Source: UBA6136 sp964386975
GTDB taxonomy: Bacteria; Pseudomonadota; Gammaproteobacteria; Methylococcales; Methylococcaceae
NCBI GenBank assembly: GCA_964386975.1
Contig: CAYLUS010000017.1
Coordinates: 1 to 42,665 of the forward strand
Length of the DNA stretch: 42,665 nucleotides
Reading direction: 5' to 3'
This document shows positions 40,268 to 42,665 of this stretch, piece by piece; the first letter of the stretch is position 1, and every line of letters begins with the position of its first letter. Both the position numbers and the translations under genes were made by a program. Under the pieces are notes generated by a model that saw nothing but the letters and a program-made list of their open reading frames with translations, did no database searches and had not been told where the DNA came from.

Positions 40268-41546
40268 GGAATTTCTCTTGCATGGCACGGGCCAGCGGCT
40301 CGTCGTTGGCGGGTCCCCCGGCGAGTCGCGCGTCCGGTTGTCGCGCCAGCCGCTCGGCAATGATGGGATAGAGATTCGGTGCAAATTCGACGGTTTTACT
40401 GCTCATTTTCCGGAGATAGCCCCGGTTCAGGAGGAAGGCGACCGCAAACATCCGTTGCCAGTCGGTCACCCGACGGGCCCGCTCCAATTCGGTTCGCTCG
40501 ATGCTGAACTCGAGTTCGTCGTTTTGGTTGATGGTGAAGCGGCTGAACTGGCGGAGCCCTGCGAAAGCAAGGTCCTTTTCTTCTTCGCTCAAGGGGCCGG
40601 GTGCGGTCATTTCCAGCCGGTAGGACAGAATCAGGGTGAAAAAATCCACCATCAGGGCGCATGCAAGGGCAAACCACGAGAGGTTGCGCCACATGTCAAA
40701 CGAGGGCGTAATGCCCTGGGAGAATTCGGCGAAGCCCCCGATGCGTGGCGCTTTCAGTGGGGTCGTTCCATAGGCGGAGGCCAGCGCATCGGCTTCGCCT
40801 TCGAGTTTTTGGACCGCAGCCGCCATGCCGTGGTATGTGGCTGCATCCGACATGTGGGTCGAGAGGATTGACAGCGCCTCCCGCGATTCGGCAATCGCCT
40901 TGTCCAAAGGCGCAGTCTGGGATTCAAGCTTTTTGAGCTTGCCCTGCTCGCCCTGGAGGATTTCGTTGTAATAACCCCAGATCCGACCTTTGCCGACCTT
41001 CTGGCCTGCCATGCCGGGGTGGGCGCTCATGAACGCCTGCTGGGTATCCCGGGAGGCGGCCTGAATGCGTTTTTGCTGATCGGCGGTCAGCTGGCTGCGG
41101 AGCGCCACGACGTCTTGAATGTACTGCGCAACTTTTGAGGAGAGCTGATTCTGGCGCTCGATGAGAATGCTGTCCCGCTGCGAAAATTCGAAGAACTTGA
41201 AGTAGGAAAAGGTCACCGAGACCGTCAGTGCGACCAGAAGGGACAGCACCACGCTTAAAAAGCGGAGCGGATTGGCCTTGAAGTGAATGCTCGCCAGCTC
41301 GAGCGAGGACACCACCACGATGGATTGCACCGCCAGTGTCACCACCAGGGCGATCCAGGGGGTGATGAAGTAACTTAAACCATAATACGTTGTATAGCCC
41401 GAAGCCACACTGAGGCCCAGCACGATCGGCACGGACAGTACCCTCAAGACACCGACGAAGGTGCTCTGGATGAGGTTCAGAAATCCGCCGATACGCCAGG
41501 CGTGGGTGGTACTCATGAGCAAGCGGCCCAGGCACGTGGAGGACAT
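40260..41546 (-). CDS. Membrane protein with long periplasmic or cytoplasmic coiled coil, function unknown
   Basis: A 428-residue protein that I do not recognise. It has three close hydrophobic segments (about 31-55, 62-85 and 94-116), then a coiled-coil region (about 120-265, rich in Gln, Lys and Glu), then a fourth membrane helix (about 289-311) and a hydrophilic C-terminus containing a helix-rich segment FSIERTELERARRVTDWQRMF. The start is uncertain: ATG at 41546 (GGGG four bases upstream) or ATG at 41516. It is the first gene of a leftward overlapping set with the SPFH-like protein and mepA. That set suggests an envelope or cell-wall function. Confidence 0.72.
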   Translation of the reverse strand: MSSTCLGRLLMSTTHAWRIGGFLNLIQSTFVGVLRVLSVPIVLGLSVASGYTTYYGLSYFITPWIALVVTLAVQSIVVVSSLELASIHFKANPLRFLSVVLSLLVALTVSVTFSYFKFFEFSQRDSILIERQNQLSSKVAQYIQDVVALRSQLTADQQKRIQAASRDTQQAFMSAHPGMAGQKVGKGRIWGYYNEILQGEQGKLKKLESQTAPLDKAIAESREALSILSTHMSDAATYHGMAAAVQKLEGEADALASAYGTTPLKAPRIGGFAEFSQGITPSFDMWRNLSWFALACALMVDFFTLILSYRLEMTAPGPLSEEEKDLAFAGLRQFSRFTINQNDELEFSIERTELERARRVTDWQRMFAVAFLLNRGYLRKMSSKTVEFAPNLYPIIAERLARQPDARLAGGPANDEPLARAMQEKFHG

Positions 41547-41697
41547 AATCCCCGAGGGATGAAAGACGCAGGAGAGGTCATTTTTATTTCTTATCCGTTC
41601 AGTCTCCAGTCGGTTCCTATGCTACCCTCCGGCTCTGGGCTTGTGAAGCGGAACCGGCCGGTGAGGGTGGGCCTGGGTCGGGTATAAAGGAGAACGG

Positions 41698-41835
41698 ATG
41701 GCACTTTTTTGGCTCTTTCTGGTGTTGGTCGTTGTGATTGTCCTGGGTAACGCGCTGGTCCTTCTAAGGACCGCCCGGCCATCCAGGGGCCGCAGACCGC
41801 CCGATTCCTCGCTCGAGGACTCGCAAGGAAAATAA
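41698..41835 (+). CDS. Small single-helix membrane peptide, 45 residues
   Basis: ATG at 41698 has an AAGGAG ribosome binding site five bases upstream. The product begins with a strongly hydrophobic helix (ALFWLFLVLVVVIVLGNALVLL) and ends with a basic, then acidic, soluble tail (RTARPSRGRRPPDSSLEDSQ). It fits the type of tiny inner-membrane proteins that are usually missed. It is divergent to the membrane protein gene at 41546 and its stop lies 4 bases from the end of mazG. I know of no homologue. Confidence 0.6.
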   Translation: MALFWLFLVLVVVIVLGNALVLLRTARPSRGRRPPDSSLEDSQGK

Positions 41836-41839
41836 GGCC

Positions 41840-42646
41840 TCAGGTCTCCTTCGCCGTTTGAGACTCGTGGTCCTTGGCTTTCGCCCAGTACAGGTCGAGT
41901 TCGTCCAGCGAGTGATCCTCAAAGCGCCGACCGGAGGCCGCGACCTGAGTTTCAAGGTCGGCAAACCGGCGGAGGAATTTGTCATTGCCTTTTCGAAGTG
42001 CCGTTTCGGCATCCAGGCCGTAATGGCGGGCCAGGTTGGCGATGACGAATAGCACATCGCCCATTTCTTCCTCGGTGTGGTCGCGATTGCCATGGCCTGC
42101 GGCATCCCGCAGTTCCTCAAGTTCCTCTTCAAGCTTGGCGTAGACCGGTGCCACCGAAGGCCAGTCGAACCCGACCCGCGCGGCCTTGGACTGGATTTTT
42201 TGCGCCCGGCTGAGTGCCGGCAGTGTCCTGGCAATGCCATCCAGCAGGCCTTTTTTGCCGCCCGGATGGCGGGCTTTTTGTTCCTCTGTCTTGGTGTCCT
42301 CCCAAAACGCCTTGAACGCCGCCTCCGAGGCGAAACGGCGTTCGCCAAACACATGCGGGTGTCGGCGCGTCAATTTGGCCTTCAGTGTCTCAACGACCGC
42401 AGCAAAATCAAACAGCCCCTGTTCTTCAGCGATCCGGGCCAGGAACACCACCTGCAATAACAGGTCTCCCAGTTCCTCGCGCAGGTGATCGCTGTCTCCC
42501 CGCTCGATGGCATCAACCACCTCTTGGGCTTCTTCCAGACAGTAAGGGGCAAGACTCTTGAAGTCCTGGCGGAGGTCCCAGGGGCATCCATGCAGCGGAT
42601 CGCGAAGGCGGGCCATCAGTTGAAGGAGTTCTTGAACGTTTTCCAT
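41840..42646 (-). CDS. mazG: Nucleoside triphosphate pyrophosphohydrolase MazG
   Basis: Cytoplasmic house-cleaning enzyme that hydrolyses nucleoside triphosphates to monophosphate and pyrophosphate. At 268 residues it has the full two-domain length of E. coli MazG. The N-terminal domain has LRDPLHGCPWDLRQDFKSL, CLEEAQEVVDAIE and EELGDLLLQVVFLARIAEEQ; the second has FDWPSVAPVYAKLEEELEEL and EEEMGDVLFVIANLARH, both with the EExxE-type metal sites. The ATG is near the window edge with AGAGAGG upstream. No toxin-antitoxin mazEF is adjacent. Confidence 0.96.
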   Translation of the reverse strand: MENVQELLQLMARLRDPLHGCPWDLRQDFKSLAPYCLEEAQEVVDAIERGDSDHLREELGDLLLQVVFLARIAEEQGLFDFAAVVETLKAKLTRRHPHVFGERRFASEAAFKAFWEDTKTEEQKARHPGGKKGLLDGIARTLPALSRAQKIQSKAARVGFDWPSVAPVYAKLEEELEELRDAAGHGNRDHTEEEMGDVLFVIANLARHYGLDAETALRKGNDKFLRRFADLETQVAASGRRFEDHSLDELDLYWAKAKDHESQTAKET

Positions 42647-42665
42647 TAAAGTGGCCTCTCTAGGA

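Noticed and set aside
39113..40363. Open 416-codon plus-strand frame over mepA's start and the SPFH-like gene
   Set aside because: It is opposite a charged coiled coil that produces long antisense frames; no motif or ribosome binding site is seen.
41683..41688. TATAAA as a -10 box for the small membrane peptide
   Set aside because: It overlaps the ribosome binding site, leaving no room for a transcript leader; a promoter, if any, must lie further upstream.

Overview
The window looks like a chromosomal segment of a GC-rich gammaproteobacterium or a close relative. The evidence is gene order: hemC-hemD/X-hemY; engB beside cytochrome c4, dsbA and an endonuclease/exonuclease/phosphatase gene (an arrangement I remember from Pseudomonas); and miaB-phoH-ybeY-corC. 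I cannot name the species. There is no integrase, transposase, CRISPR array, rRNA or tRNA that I can support, and genes are packed with many 4-base start/stop overlaps.

Layout. 1-6.5 kb: tetrapyrrole genes hemC, a hemD-hemX fusion and hemY, followed by an orphan Wzt-like ABC ATPase. 6.5-9.9 kb: a leftward group (cytochrome c4, dsbA, a nuclease/phosphatase-fold enzyme), then rightward engB and a small membrane protein. 10-14.4 kb: a large GH94-type phosphorylase-like protein and ferrochelatase (hemH) on the opposite strand. 14.5-28 kb: a chemosensory locus. 28-32.3 kb: small secreted or unknown proteins, rluE, an FSA-type transaldolase, a secreted phosphoesterase and an unknown protein. 32.4-38.4 kb: glcE-glcF, then miaB-phoH-ybeY-corC. 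38.4-42.6 kb: a leftward overlapping set of a membrane/coiled-coil protein, an SPFH-like coiled-coil protein and mepA; a 45-residue membrane peptide; and mazG.

The most interesting part is 15.0-28.1 kb. It has the Wsp chemosensory order (CheW, CheR-TPR, Cys-rich CheW, CheA-REC, CheB, response regulator) and a receptor with a Wsp-like signalling tip. The final regulator carries a WspR-like receiver, but the diguanylate cyclase is replaced by a SpoIIE/PP2C serine phosphatase. The two other parts of a partner switch, a GHKL anti-sigma kinase and a STAS antagonist with a phosphorylatable serine, flank the same divergent control region. The receptor gene overlaps a membrane-anchored UrtA/AmiC-like binding-protein gene, a beta-carbonic anhydrase heads the leftward operon, and a Ca2+/H+ exchanger-like gene is translationally coupled to the end of the rightward operon.

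The inferred signal path is: small amide/urea-type ligand -> tethered binding protein -> receptor -> CheA -> phosphatase regulator -> STAS dephosphorylation -> release or capture of an anti-sigma-type target. The CheB of the set has lost its receiver phospho-acceptor aspartate. No GGDEF or EAL gene is visible here, so the output seems to be protein phosphorylation rather than cyclic-di-GMP.
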